From assembly GCA_022822785.1 (NCBI GenBank), contig JAJEAL010000065.1, positions 1-32,433 on the forward strand: a stretch of DNA of 32,433 bases. The letters run 5' to 3'. Below the pieces are notes generated by a model. That model was given only the letters and a program-made list of their open reading frames with translations, made no database searches and had not been told where the DNA came from. Made by a program: the position numbers and the translations under genes. The stretch is from Candidatus Poribacteria bacterium (lineage in GTDB: Bacteria > Poribacteria > WGA-4E > PCPOR2b). Positions 24,462 to 32,403 of the stretch are shown here, piece by piece; position 1 is the stretch's first letter; each line of letters starts with the position of its first letter.

Positions 24462-25007
24462 CTATATCTTTTCTACTTGGTAATGATCCAGTTCAATTGG
24501 GGTAGATCTGCCGAGGATAGAAATCGTCAAATGTAAGCGTTGTCTACCTTCGTCAATTGCATTTATCTCGGCAGGAAATTCTTTAAACGGCCCGTCAATT
24601 ACCCGGACTTTATCGCCAACCGCGTGCTCGACCATCGGCGGCGCGGGCTGTTGCTCTTCGTCTGTCGACAGATTCAGAATATGTTGAACTTCTGCTTCAG
24701 TGAGCGGCGCGATGATATCCATGACGCTCGGGGTGTCCTGAATGAGATGCCAACTCTGTTGGCTTTCTTCATTTGGAGCGTCTGCACGAAGTTCGTGTGC
24801 TGTCTGGACGAGGAGGTATCCGGGGTAAGATGGACGTTCAAATGTCCGTTTTTTGCCGTTTTTGATTTCGACAACCTCTTTGGTTGGAACAATCACTTGG
24901 CAAACTTCCTGATCCAGCCCCAAGGCGCGTGCCCGTTGTTCAAGGTTCACTTTTACTTTTTTTTCATGTCCAGAGTAGATATGCAGAATATACCAAAAAC
25001 CGTCCAT
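24462..25007 (-). CDS. nusG: Transcription termination/antitermination factor NusG
   Basis: ATG 25007 (AGGTG about 6 nt upstream) gives 181 residues beginning MDGFWYILHIYSGHEKKVK, the standard NusG start. The frame extends 43 codons further, but that part overlaps secE and is not conserved. The NGN domain (about 1-120) contains KKRTFERPSYPGYLLV. The KOW domain follows (HAVGDKVRVIDGPFKEFPAE, about 130-180). NusG links RNA polymerase to Rho or the ribosome. It lies between secE and rplK, as in most bacteria. Confidence 0.96.
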   Translation of the reverse strand: MDGFWYILHIYSGHEKKVKVNLEQRARALGLDQEVCQVIVPTKEVVEIKNGKKRTFERPSYPGYLLVQTAHELRADAPNEESQQSWHLIQDTPSVMDIIAPLTEAEVQHILNLSTDEEQQPAPPMVEHAVGDKVRVIDGPFKEFPAEINAIDEGRQRLHLTISILGRSTPIELDHYQVEKI

Positions 25008-25047
25008 AACGCACCTACATTTGAAATCAGTTAGACCTGTGTGCCGA

Positions 25048-25425
25048 CTAACCCGTTTTAAGGAACAGGCTGCGTAACAAAGCGAGCCCGAAACCTTCGA
25101 CGGAGTAGCCGAAGACAAAATAGGCAACAGCCACAACTACTAATGGAATCAACGAGACTAAGGACGCAATTTGCCATCTCGATGTGTAGCGTCTGGCAGC
25201 CACAGTCACCGCTACAATGATTCCTATTAGTAAAATGACGCCGTGTATAGAAATCCAGCCGGGATATCCCGTATTTCCATCAACCATCCAGAGGAAAAGT
25301 CCCAAGAGCGCACAGGCGACAATCACCACAAGTGTATTGCCTTGCACTTCCTGACGATCGGGTTTAGAGACTTTCCCCCATTCAGCCTGAATGTCTCGAA
25401 TAAATCTCTTTATGCGTGTTATCAT
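25048..25425 (-). CDS. secE: SecE-like translocase subunit with extra C-terminal membrane segments
   Basis: The protein has 125 residues. The N-terminal half matches SecE: the cytosolic amphipathic part IKRFIRDIQAEWGKVSKPDR, then the membrane helix TLVVIVACALLGLFLWMVD (about 31-49). SecE is the essential small subunit of SecYEG and is usually about 60-70 residues. The usual V-x-WP-x-R-x-E element reads VSKPDRQEV, with Lys in place of Trp. Two further hydrophobic segments follow (about 62-80 and 87-106), then GLALLRSLF. E. coli SecE also has three segments, but its extra two precede the core. The position between tRNA-Trp and nusG supports the assignment. Confidence 0.85.
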   Translation of the reverse strand: MITRIKRFIRDIQAEWGKVSKPDRQEVQGNTLVVIVACALLGLFLWMVDGNTGYPGWISIHGVILLIGIIVAVTVAARRYTSRWQIASLVSLIPLVVVAVAYFVFGYSVEGFGLALLRSLFLKTG

Positions 25426-25449
25426 AGGTTATATAGCTAGAAAAAAGAG

Positions 25450-25523
25450 CAGGCCAGGAGGGATTCGAACCCCCAACATTCGGTTTTGGAGACCGACGCT
25501 CTAGCCGTTCGAGCTACTGGCCT
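25450..25523 (-). tRNA. trnW: tRNA-Trp (CCA)
   Basis: Acceptor arms AGGCCAG and CTGGCCT pair fully. The D arm contains TAGCTC. The anticodon loop CTCCAAA reads CCA, and the T arm GGGGGTTCGAATCCC is normal. It lies just upstream of secE, a common arrangement. Confidence 0.95.
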
Positions 25524-25547
25524 GCAAGACAAAACGGATTGAAGACA

Positions 25548-25700
25548 CTATCGAATCTCTCTGTGGGGTGTGTGCTTACGGCAATAGCGACAATACTTCT
25601 TGAACTCGAAACGTTCTTGCTGGGTTCTTTTGTTTCTCGTCGTAACATAATTTCGCTGTTTGCAATCATCACACGCCAGCGTGACTATATCTCTTGGCAT
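25548..25700 (-). CDS. rpmG: Ribosomal protein L33
   Basis: The protein has 50 residues, from ATG 25700 to TAG 25548. The sequence begins MPRDIVTLACDDCKQRNYVT and ends in the standard L33 style. It has two C-x2-C pairs (CDDC and CRYC), so it is the zinc-binding form. The FEFKKYC segment is typical of the family. It lies between tRNA-Thr(GGT) and tRNA-Trp, where tuf is found in E. coli and many others; rpmG before secE is common. Confidence 0.95.
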   Translation of the reverse strand: MPRDIVTLACDDCKQRNYVTTRNKRTQQERFEFKKYCRYCRKHTPHREIR

Positions 25701-25749
25701 AGTACTCACTCAATTTCGTTCGACTACCGTGAGTCAAAAAATAGGGTGG

Positions 25750-25822
<73 letters not shown>

Positions 25823-25859
25823 ATAACTAGGAAACAGACGTCCGGCAGCAATATCTGAA

Positions 25860-25932
25860 AGCGGGAGACGGGACTTGAACCCGCGACAATTGGCTTGGAA
25901 GGCCAATGCTCTACCAACTGAGCTACTCCCGC
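25860..25932 (-). tRNA. trnG: tRNA-Gly (TCC)
   Basis: Acceptor GCGGGAG pairs with CTCCCGC. The stem TTGGC/GCCAA encloses loop CTTCCAA, giving anticodon TCC. The T arm contains GGTTCAAGT. Confidence 0.95.
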
Positions 25933-25980
25933 GTTTTGCTTGGGACGTCACAGGTACACGTCTCCGACGCTTAGAAATGA

Positions 25981-26062
25981 TGGGCGGAGAAGGATTTGAA
26001 CCTCCGCAGGCTTAGCCAACAGATTTACAGTCTGCTCCCGTTGACCACTTGGGTATCCGCCC
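25981..26062 (-). tRNA. trnY: tRNA-Tyr (GTA)
   Basis: Acceptor GGGCGGA pairs with TCCGCCC. The loop CTGTAAA gives anticodon GTA. The long variable arm (TTGGCTAAGCCTGC region) expected for bacterial tRNA-Tyr is present, making it 82 nt. Confidence 0.95.
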
Positions 26063-26082
26063 ATTTGATAAGACAAAAAGGA

Positions 26083-26155
26083 AGCTGGCGAGAGGATTTG
26101 AACCCCCGACTAAGTGATTACAAATCACTCGCTCTACCAACTGAGCTACGCCAGC
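26083..26155 (-). tRNA. trnT: tRNA-Thr (TGT)
   Basis: Acceptor GCTGGCG pairs with CGCCAGC. The stem AGTGA/TCACT encloses loop TTTGTAA, giving anticodon TGT. It is the first gene of the operon, a few bases after the predicted transcription start. Confidence 0.95.
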
Positions 26156-26169
26156 AAACGCAACGGTGA

Positions 26170-26198
26170 ATTATACATGCCAGCTCTCAAATTGTCAA
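26170..26198 (-). promoter_or_regulatory. Perfect-consensus sigma70 promoter of the tRNA-rpmG-secE-nusG-rpl operon
   Basis: On the minus strand TTGACA (26193-26198), exactly 17 nt, and TATAAT (26170-26175) match consensus at all twelve positions. The expected start site near 26163 is within 10 nt of the first tRNA. Confidence 0.85.
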
Positions 26199-26231
26199 GT
26201 AGAAATTTATGCACCCGAAGGAATTATCGAT

Positions 26232-26804
26232 TCACTCACCGGAAAAGATTGGATGTGGCCGGAATCTATCGAACACGGTGTCTTCCTTGGCAAGCGTGCG
26301 CATCCGTTCGTCGAGATTAATTGCTTGTTGGAGCGAATCAATAGATTGCTTGTCCTCGTTTTTAAGCGCGTAGGCACAAGCCAAATTGTAGTGCAGGTGT
26401 GCAACATCTGGCGCAAACTTTAGTGCTGTTTCACAAGAGTTGATTGCCGAATCCGGTAAGTTCTGCTTTAGATAAGCGGTCGCCAGATTGATATAAGCGC
26501 CCACCGCATTCGGTCGCATTTCCAGTGTTTTTTGGAAGGCAGCGATTGCCGAGGCGTATTCCTCTTTACGAAGATAGGCTTGACCGAGATTATTGTATGC
26601 CGACGGTTCTTCGGTGAAAAAGATTGTCCGTTCTTTATTCTTGATGGCTTTGGTATATACCTCGATTGCTTTATCTAATTCCCCGTTGCTGAGATGAAAA
26701 AAGCCTTTGCGCGAATGGTCGTTGAACTGGCTCTGATGGTGCCAGACCCAAATAAACAGAACGGTTACGATGAGGCAGAACGCCATACTTATTTTTCTAA
26801 TCAT
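26232..26804 (-). CDS. Membrane-anchored or secreted TPR protein
   Basis: The protein has 190 residues. An N-terminal hydrophobic segment (about 5-22, MAFCLIVTVLFIWVW) is a signal anchor. Three or more tetratricopeptide repeats follow: GFFHLSNGELDKAIEVYTKA (about 34), AYNNLGQAYLRKEEYASAIA (about 69), AYINLATAYLKQNLPDSAIN (about 103) and HYNLACAYALKNEDKQSIDS (about 137). TPRs mediate protein-protein contacts; the partner is unknown. Its ATG lies 3 nt after the stop of the upstream PhyH gene, indicating translational coupling. It ends just before the opposite face of the tRNA operon promoter. Confidence 0.85.
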   Translation of the reverse strand: MIRKISMAFCLIVTVLFIWVWHHQSQFNDHSRKGFFHLSNGELDKAIEVYTKAIKNKERTIFFTEEPSAYNNLGQAYLRKEEYASAIAAFQKTLEMRPNAVGAYINLATAYLKQNLPDSAINSCETALKFAPDVAHLHYNLACAYALKNEDKQSIDSLQQAINLDERMRTLAKEDTVFDRFRPHPIFSGE

Positions 26805-26807
26805 TAT

Positions 26808-27668
26808 TTACTCAAAGAGTGTAAGCCAATCCTCAAGGTTATTCGCCACGGATGCCGGGTGCGTCTTGCTTCTTGCGATAAAGCCTGGCACTGTGTCGCG
26901 TCCGGTAGGCATCCGTGGATCGCTGTAGCGTAGGTCTAGGCTCCAACGGATGTGGTCGGAATAGTTCGGCACCGAACGGTGAATAGTCTTGTGCTGGATA
27001 AGTAACACACTACCCAACGGGACAGGACATTCCACCTGTTCGCCATCGGGCAACGCCTCATTGACAATGCCTTTAAAATTCCGCCCCGGTCCAAGCCCTG
27101 TGACATGGTTAATCAGTGGTGCTTTATGGCTTCCCGCTATCACCTCCATGCAGCCGTTCTCCACGGTTGCGTCCACAAGCGGAATCCAAAAGTTGATCAT
27201 GAACGTCTCTGAGGCGTCGGCTTCCAAATAGCCGAGATCTTGATGCCAAGGGACCACAGAGGTATCCTGATTCGGTAGTTTTGCGCGGATGTTGAACTGG
27301 GGATGTGCCAAAATCTCCGGGCCGATCAGCGATTCAACAATATCTAAGATGGCTGGGTGCGTCATCACGGCGAACATACCCTCCGTCTTCAGCTTGCCCT
27401 GCAATCCCTCAAACAGGGCATTCGAGAATGAGGTGTCAGATTGATCTGTGACGGCCTCCACAATCCGGGCGAGTCGGCGCTCGAAAGGTTCATCCTCAAA
27501 GAGCTCCGATAGCACTCCCTTTGCTTGCGCGTTTCGAGCGTTCCTGTCAACGGTTTCATTCAGCTCTGAAATCAGTAGTTCCAAGTTCTCAATGGGTAAC
27601 ACATCCTCCACCAAGAGGTAACCTTGGTCTTTGTAAAACGCAATCTGTTCAGCATCTAAGCCACGCAT
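26808..27668 (-). CDS. Phytanoyl-CoA dioxygenase (PhyH) family oxygenase
   Basis: The protein has 286 residues. It is a canonical Fe(II)/2-oxoglutarate oxygenase. The facial triad is H142 and D144 (PWHQDLGY) plus H230 (KTIHRSVPN), and R241 (HIRWSLDLRY) should bind 2-oxoglutarate. The GCMEVIAGSHK block (about 172-182) is typical. Unlike the tandem protein at 2623-4128, every key residue is present. GGAGG lies about 9 nt before the ATG. The family hydroxylates varied substrates (phytanoyl-CoA, ectoine, natural-product intermediates), so the substrate here is open. It is coupled to the TPR gene downstream. Confidence 0.9.
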   Translation of the reverse strand: MRGLDAEQIAFYKDQGYLLVEDVLPIENLELLISELNETVDRNARNAQAKGVLSELFEDEPFERRLARIVEAVTDQSDTSFSNALFEGLQGKLKTEGMFAVMTHPAILDIVESLIGPEILAHPQFNIRAKLPNQDTSVVPWHQDLGYLEADASETFMINFWIPLVDATVENGCMEVIAGSHKAPLINHVTGLGPGRNFKGIVNEALPDGEQVECPVPLGSVLLIQHKTIHRSVPNYSDHIRWSLDLRYSDPRMPTGRDTVPGFIARSKTHPASVANNLEDWLTLFE

Positions 27669-27725
27669 GGGGTATATCCTCCATTAAAGATTTAGCAGGT
27701 CACGTCTTTCCTTGTACACTACACA

Positions 27726-29117
27726 TCACTCCGCCAGCCATGTCCGTTCAAATACAAGGACTCCTCCCGATCCAACCTTGACTCCCCGGAGCTTGGACTG
27801 ACACAAAAAACTAGTAGGCAGCAGATAAAGCGGAATCAGGGAATTGGAACGGCCAATTCCTGGAGAGGTATCATTGCTGCCCGGCACAATCGGCATAGAT
27901 AGCAGCGCAAGCGTCGGTGCATCTTTCTCGACTTCTTTCGCCAACGTATCAGAATCCGCTGCTTTGACATTTACTTGCAACCCAATCTGACTGAGCGAAT
28001 CGCGTTCTAACCACGTTGCAATCGCACTACCTGTGTTGTCCGGTAGCTGTGCATAGATTAGGTTAAGCGGCCTATTCCAACCGGAATGTTTCAGTCGTCT
28101 GCGCGCCTTCACACGGTTATGAGGAAATGCAAAGGGGACGGCTATCATTTTGGACGGATTTTCTCCATATTGTAAATGTAAGAGTGCTTGCGGGTCAATC
28201 GCATATCTGAGCACATTGTGCCAAGTCGGTGTAGAGGAGGGCTGCGATAAATTGGACATCTGGTTCTCAACCGGGAGCCGCAGATATACAAGTGTCGCCG
28301 CGTCCGTCTGAATCAAGATGTCATCAAGCCGTTCACGCTGGCGACTTTCCGCTGCTGTGATGGAAAGTGGCAGCGCATCTAAAACCCCTGACTCAAATTC
28401 AAATAGGGCTTCGTCCAGGTTTGCATAATAGCGAAAAATTAGATTCTCCAGATAGGGACTGCCCCACAGGTAATCCGAATTCGCTGTCAATCGCACCTCT
28501 GTTCTGCTTAAAGATTGCAACCGAAATTGCCCTGTGCCGATGGGCTGCGAATCCCCTGGGGTCACGACCCATGCTGCCGGCGAGGTCAGCTTTTCTACAA
28601 ATTCAGGATCTCCGGTCTGCAGCTTAATTTGGAGGTAGGAGTCAGTAAGGACGCGAATCCCTTCAACCTGCGGTGCTGTATCGGTTCGATAGGCGTCAGC
28701 TCCCCGAATCAAAAATAAGGGGTGCGGGGATACTCGCCATACCCCCTCGCGCACGATTCGCTCCCAAGCCAGTTTTACATCGGTCGCTGTTACCGGTTTG
28801 CCGTTGTGGAACGTCAATCCTTGTGCAATTACAAACCCCCACGTTCGATGGTCGTTGGAATGCGTCCAGCTCTGGGCAATCGCCGGGCTGATTCGTCCAT
28901 AGCGATTCCGTTTGACCAATCCCTCGTAAAGGTTTGCCGCAACCTGTAGCTCTGCAAAGTTGAGATAGTTGAGCGCATCGAGGGTTGTAACTGGCTGAAA
29001 AATCGCTCCCTGTAAAGTGCCTCCGAATCTTGGGTGTGGCGCGGATTCAGCGGTGACTACTATCCAACAGAGAAGGGTAATTGAGAAAAAAAAGGTTAAC
29101 AAAATCTTTCGGCTCAT
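27726..29117 (-). CDS. Family-5 (peptide/nickel-type) extracellular solute-binding protein
   Basis: ATG 29117 gives 463 residues starting MSRKILLTFFFSITLLCWIV, a clear signal peptide cleaved near AESA. The frame extends upstream, but that part is not signal-like. The SBP_bac_5 hallmarks are FGGTLQGAIFQPVTTLDALN, YEGLVKRNRYGRISPAIAQS, the W-x-F-x-I-x-x-GLTFHNGKPVTATDVKLAWE block and IGTGQFRLQS. Members bind peptides or other solutes for ABC importers. Typical members are 500-560 residues, so this one is short. No ABC permease or ATPase gene is adjacent, so its transporter must be elsewhere if it has one. Confidence 0.85.
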   Translation of the reverse strand: MSRKILLTFFFSITLLCWIVVTAESAPHPRFGGTLQGAIFQPVTTLDALNYLNFAELQVAANLYEGLVKRNRYGRISPAIAQSWTHSNDHRTWGFVIAQGLTFHNGKPVTATDVKLAWERIVREGVWRVSPHPLFLIRGADAYRTDTAPQVEGIRVLTDSYLQIKLQTGDPEFVEKLTSPAAWVVTPGDSQPIGTGQFRLQSLSRTEVRLTANSDYLWGSPYLENLIFRYYANLDEALFEFESGVLDALPLSITAAESRQRERLDDILIQTDAATLVYLRLPVENQMSNLSQPSSTPTWHNVLRYAIDPQALLHLQYGENPSKMIAVPFAFPHNRVKARRRLKHSGWNRPLNLIYAQLPDNTGSAIATWLERDSLSQIGLQVNVKAADSDTLAKEVEKDAPTLALLSMPIVPGSNDTSPGIGRSNSLIPLYLLPTSFLCQSKLRGVKVGSGGVLVFERTWLAE

Positions 29118-29287
29118 GTCAAAAGAAAGCCTAAAACGCAAGCAGCGTGAAACGTGATACGTAAAATTATGGTGAGCAGTTGGAAGTGTGTTTTTCTGAA
29201 GCATAGTCTGGTTGCTGCCTATCAGTGTCATGTTCCTAACAGATGACGGAAGTGAATCCCGTCCCCTACAGCCGATGAAACGTTCTG

Positions 29288-30448
29288 TTATGTCGTCTTC
29301 GACATCTCTTCGAGGCTACTCAACAGCGCATCCATTTCAATCTGTAAATCACGCAATGTTTTGGAAACATCATCACTTTCAAGCCTAGCGTTACTCAGCC
29401 CTGTAGTTCTGATTTGGATGATTTTGGCATGTGTGTTATCAAGCGACACGCGAATTGTCGTCAACCGGGCGTCAATCTGCTGCCTCAGCTCCTCAAGCCG
29501 CTCATGATTTTCGATACGTTCCTCAAGTGTATGTAGTGCTTCCTCATATTGGGCGTATATCGCTGTGTTGGGTGACTCTGCCAGCTTTCTGGTGATTTCC
29601 ATTTTTTCAGTGTGCAGCGTTTGCATAGTCGTTGTTGCTAGGTAGTCGTCAATCTGTTGTAGACGGTGGGTTAGGTCGGCAGCTTTGGCAAAAACGTTAT
29701 CTAGATGTTCGATCGAGCCCTCCAATAGCAGCTTAACACTGTCGTCAGCGGATTGAATTTGTTGAAAGATGCGGTTACGGACGTCACGAATTCGTGAGAT
29801 AGGGCCGATATATTCGGCTTTGAGCGGGAAAGGGTATTCCTGCCACGGTTCAAGCATCTCCTGTTGGAAAGCTTCTTCCGGTTTGAAGATGTCGCGATAG
29901 GCTACTACTTGGATACAGACCGCAAGCGGGACCGTGATAAATAGACCGACAAAGAACCCCAAGGCACCGAGAGATGAGACGAGGGACACAACCAGCCCGT
30001 ACAGCCAAAATCGTGCACAATTCTTCCATGTAAACACGGTCTTGAACGCGGCACCGAAAGCCGAGCCAACATCTTTACCCTCATCAATCAGCAGGGGAAG
30101 CGCTAGCATCGACATCGCCCAGAGCAGCGGCACGACCAAGATACCGATTGCCGTTGTACACAACACAATAAATGCAATCAGAAATAGCCACCATAGGAAC
30201 AGGGCAGCCCAATATCGGCGGAATCCCTTGAAAATATCGCGAATCCGGGTTTTTTCTCGGCGCATCGCTTTCAACGCCATGTAATACAGACCCGCATAAA
30301 ATGGGGCAGCGAAAAATAGAAACGCTGGCGGGAAGCACATTAACGCGCCAAGCAGACTCGCAAAGGAAAAGGTGACCGGATGCCGTTTATACAGTTTCCA
30401 GCCCTCTGTAAACCATTGCTCAATTGTGACCGTGGGTTGACTTGCCAT
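29288..30448 (-). CDS. Integral membrane protein with a long cytosolic coiled-coil tail
   Basis: The protein has 386 residues. Residues about 1-190 hold several hydrophobic segments: FASLLGALMCFPPAFLFFAA (about 29-48), AALFLWWLFLIAFIVLCTTA (about 80-99), VVPLLWAMSMLALPLLI and the pair around 148-182. The opening TIEQWFTEGWKLYKRHPVTF resembles small membrane domains of the DUF975/GlpQ-associated type. Residues about 215-385 are charged and heptad-like (LEERIENHERLEELRQQIDA and similar), indicating a coiled coil. I do not recognise a specific family. A palindrome lies 32 nt upstream of its start. Confidence 0.75.
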   Translation of the reverse strand: MASQPTVTIEQWFTEGWKLYKRHPVTFSFASLLGALMCFPPAFLFFAAPFYAGLYYMALKAMRREKTRIRDIFKGFRRYWAALFLWWLFLIAFIVLCTTAIGILVVPLLWAMSMLALPLLIDEGKDVGSAFGAAFKTVFTWKNCARFWLYGLVVSLVSSLGALGFFVGLFITVPLAVCIQVVAYRDIFKPEEAFQQEMLEPWQEYPFPLKAEYIGPISRIRDVRNRIFQQIQSADDSVKLLLEGSIEHLDNVFAKAADLTHRLQQIDDYLATTTMQTLHTEKMEITRKLAESPNTAIYAQYEEALHTLEERIENHERLEELRQQIDARLTTIRVSLDNTHAKIIQIRTTGLSNARLESDDVSKTLRDLQIEMDALLSSLEEMSKTT

Positions 30449-30479
30449 CTATAAGTTCTCCTATCGTTTTGTGCGCCCG

Positions 30480-30496
30480 GAATTAAAGCTTAATTC
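30480..30496. promoter_or_regulatory. Operator-like palindrome upstream of the membrane/coiled-coil gene
   Basis: GAATTAA and TTAATTC form perfect 7-bp arms around AGC, 32 nt before the start at 30448. It could be a regulator site or chance in AT-rich DNA. Confidence 0.3.
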
Positions 30497-30654
30497 AACA
30501 ATGGAAACAGATTGCAAGATATTCGCCATTTTCCAATCGTCCCCCCGAATCCTTCCATCAAACACCAGTTTTTTCGTAGGGGGGGTCACCCCGCCCATCA
30601 ATGGTAGATTTTAGAATTATGGTGAATTTTAGAATTACTTGGACACTCTATACC

Positions 30655-30848
30655 GGCGCAGTTGGAAACAGCGCCTACCATACGGGAGATTGGACGGCGC
30701 AGTTGGAAACAGCGCCTACCAAATGGGAGACTGGACGGCGCAGTTGGAAACAGCGCCTACCAAACATGTGGATCGAAAGTGTCTACATATTTATATCGTT
30801 CACCATAATTGGACACTGCCAATCGGCGCAGTTGGAAACAGCGCCTAC
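30655..30848. repeat. Four copies of a 24-bp palindromic repeat, three in tandem with 41-bp period
   Basis: Identical copies lie at 30655-30678, 30696-30719, 30737-30760 and 30825-30848. Each has arms GGCGC and GCGCC around AGTTGGAAACA, then TAC. The first two 17-nt spacers are near-copies of each other (both end GGGAGA-T/C-TGGAC). The first and fourth copies share an upstream TTGGACACT. The wider block is bounded by imperfect inverted sequence (GGTGAATTTTAGAATTA near 30621 and TTTTTAGAATTCACC near 30898). The 30449-30969 gap holds these repeats and no convincing gene. Confidence 0.9.
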
Positions 30849-30918
30849 AGGCCCCGATAAATCGGGATCGAAACCGAGGGGTGAAAGTGTCTATTTATTT
30901 TTAGAATTCACCAAAGTT

Positions 30919-30953
30919 GTAGGTTGGGTTGAGCGGGAACGGCGAAATCCAAC
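30919..30953. repeat. Palindromic GTTGGGTT-type element
   Basis: GTAGGTTGGGTTGAGC leads into a GC-rich centre and AATCCAAC (30946-30953), which pairs with GTTGGGTT (30923-30930) with one G-T pair. The layout recalls dispersed palindromic repeats common in some bacterial genomes. Only one copy is in this window. Confidence 0.5.
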
Positions 30954-30969
30954 ACTCACAACCAGTCAA

Positions 30970-32226
30970 CTAATGAATCCGTTGCCCTCCCTGAAACACC
31001 GCTACTACACGGCTAAGAGCAGAAATATCGAGCGTTGGATCGCCATCGAACGCAGCCAGATCAGCAATTCTGCCCGGTGCAATGACGCCAATCTCGCTTC
31101 CCATACCAATGGCTTCAGCGGAAATACTTGTCGCGGAAGCAAGTGCTTCGGCAGGGGTGAAGCCGACACGAACTAAGAGTTGCAGATCGTAATCTATATG
31201 TCCAAACGCGAGGTCCCCCACACCGGAGTCCGTCCCTGGCACGATTCGATCCTGCATACCGTAGTCTAGCATACGCCGCATGACATCCAAGCGCACCTCT
31301 GCGCGCTCTTCAAGTCGATTTAGTTCTGCTTCTCTTTCGGGAGAGAGGGTGCCTGCTTCCTGTTGCTCGGTGAGTCTGACAATCGCAGGATAGCCTGTCC
31401 ATGCTTGAAGCGTTGGGCTGATCCAGATACCGGATTCGGCCATCATCTCGGCCAGCTTCGGATCGAAACGGAGTTGGTCGTCTGGGTCGAGAAACTCCGC
31501 GTGTTCCATCAGATCAATTCCGGCTTCAACCGCTCGCACCATTGATTCCTTCGCGCGACAGTGCGCTGCTGTCAAACGGTGAAAGTGATGCGCCTCGTGG
31601 ACAATAGCGTGAAGCTCTTCAACCGTATAACTTGCGCGTCCGGGGATCGTGCCTGCGGTACCGCCGCCGGAAGCCATTATTTTGATGTAATCTGCGCCTT
31701 CGTGTACCAAGCGGCGGACCGAACGGCGCACCTCTGCCTCGCCGTCGGCGACCTCATTGCACATGTGAAAATGACCGCCGGTACAGGTGATAGGCCGTCC
31801 ACTCACAAGCATCCGCGGTCCCGGAATGTAGCCGCGTCCAAGCCCTTCCTTAATCGTGAATCCGACTCGGTTCCGCGCGCCGTGTTCTCGGATGGTGGTG
31901 ATGCCCGCAGCGAGGTGTTTCCGTAGGTTCATCGCCCCGGTGAGCACCATCATCTCATCGGTTTCGGAGAACATCTCAACATAGCTACGTCCATCACCCG
32001 CCAGACTCAGATGGGTATGTCCATCAATTAGACCGGGAGTAACACAAGCGCGACTCAAGTCGATCTGCTCGGCATCCCGCGGTGCCTGCCGCCGAATCTC
32101 CCGCCGTGGTCCCACCGCAGTGATACGATCGCCCGTCACCAGAATCGCCTGATCCGCTATGGATTCTCCACCGACACCATCGGCCAATAGACCGGCCAGA
32201 ATAAGTTTTGAATTCGACTGCGCCAT
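30970..32226 (-). CDS. Amidohydrolase-superfamily metal-dependent hydrolase (imidazolonepropionase/prolidase-like)
   Basis: The protein has 418 residues. The metal ligands of this family can be read: H70 and H72 (GLIDGHTHLSL), K182 (ADYIKIMASGG, a likely carboxylated Lys), H222 (TAAHCRAK), H242 (LMEHAEFL) and D333 (VPGTDSGVG). N- and C-terminal beta segments form the usual composite sandwich, with AEAIGMGSEIGVIAPGRIAD near the end. Relatives act on dipeptides, imidazolone propionate or other cyclic amides; the exact substrate is not assignable. GGAG lies 8 nt before the ATG. There is no signal peptide, so it is cytoplasmic. Confidence 0.9.
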   Translation of the reverse strand: MAQSNSKLILAGLLADGVGGESIADQAILVTGDRITAVGPRREIRRQAPRDAEQIDLSRACVTPGLIDGHTHLSLAGDGRSYVEMFSETDEMMVLTGAMNLRKHLAAGITTIREHGARNRVGFTIKEGLGRGYIPGPRMLVSGRPITCTGGHFHMCNEVADGEAEVRRSVRRLVHEGADYIKIMASGGGTAGTIPGRASYTVEELHAIVHEAHHFHRLTAAHCRAKESMVRAVEAGIDLMEHAEFLDPDDQLRFDPKLAEMMAESGIWISPTLQAWTGYPAIVRLTEQQEAGTLSPEREAELNRLEERAEVRLDVMRRMLDYGMQDRIVPGTDSGVGDLAFGHIDYDLQLLVRVGFTPAEALASATSISAEAIGMGSEIGVIAPGRIADLAAFDGDPTLDISALSRVVAVFQGGQRIH

Positions 32227-32242
32227 GATTTGCTCCGTTCTA

Positions 32243-32270
32243 CGTATATTTTTGTATGCTCAATTCTCAA
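32243..32270 (-). promoter_or_regulatory. Possible promoter of the amidohydrolase gene
   Basis: On the minus strand TTGAGA (32265-32270) and TATACG (32243-32248) are 16 nt apart, only about 17 nt before the start codon. This is a moderate match. Confidence 0.4.
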
Positions 32271-32302
32271 TTTGTTACTTTAACCTAAGTTGCTAGGTTC
32301 TG

Positions 32303-32330
32303 TTGACATTTCATTGCAACCAGATAATAG
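32303..32330 (+). promoter_or_regulatory. Possible plus-strand promoter facing out of the window
   Basis: TTGACA (32303-32308) and TAATAG (32325-32330) are 16 nt apart. No plus-strand gene starts before the window ends. The palindrome at 32370 would lie in the transcribed leader. Confidence 0.3.
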
Positions 32331-32369
32331 AGAGACATAAATCGGTTCACTGACGTAACACCCCAGACA

Positions 32370-32403
32370 AGAAACCGAGTTTTGAAGAAAAAACTCGGTT
32401 TCT
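32370..32403. repeat. 34-bp perfect palindromic repeat, copy 2
   Basis: It has the same 14-bp arms as the element at 10369-10402, with loop GAAGAA instead of GCCGAA. It lies upstream of the amidohydrolase rather than after a gene on the same strand. Confidence 0.85.

Noticed and set aside
25008-25136. 43-codon N-terminal extension of NusG
   Set aside because: It overlaps secE, and conserved NusG sequence begins at the ATG at 25007, which has its own ribosome binding site.
30655-30848. CRISPR-like pattern of identical repeats with short spacers
   Set aside because: Spacers are only 17 nt, are near-copies of one another, and the last interval is irregular. The repeat is also mostly a hairpin, and no cas gene is near.
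30601-31176. Open reading frame of 191 codons over the repeat block
   Set aside because: It is built from the tandem repeats and then runs antisense to the well-supported amidohydrolase. It has no domain signal.
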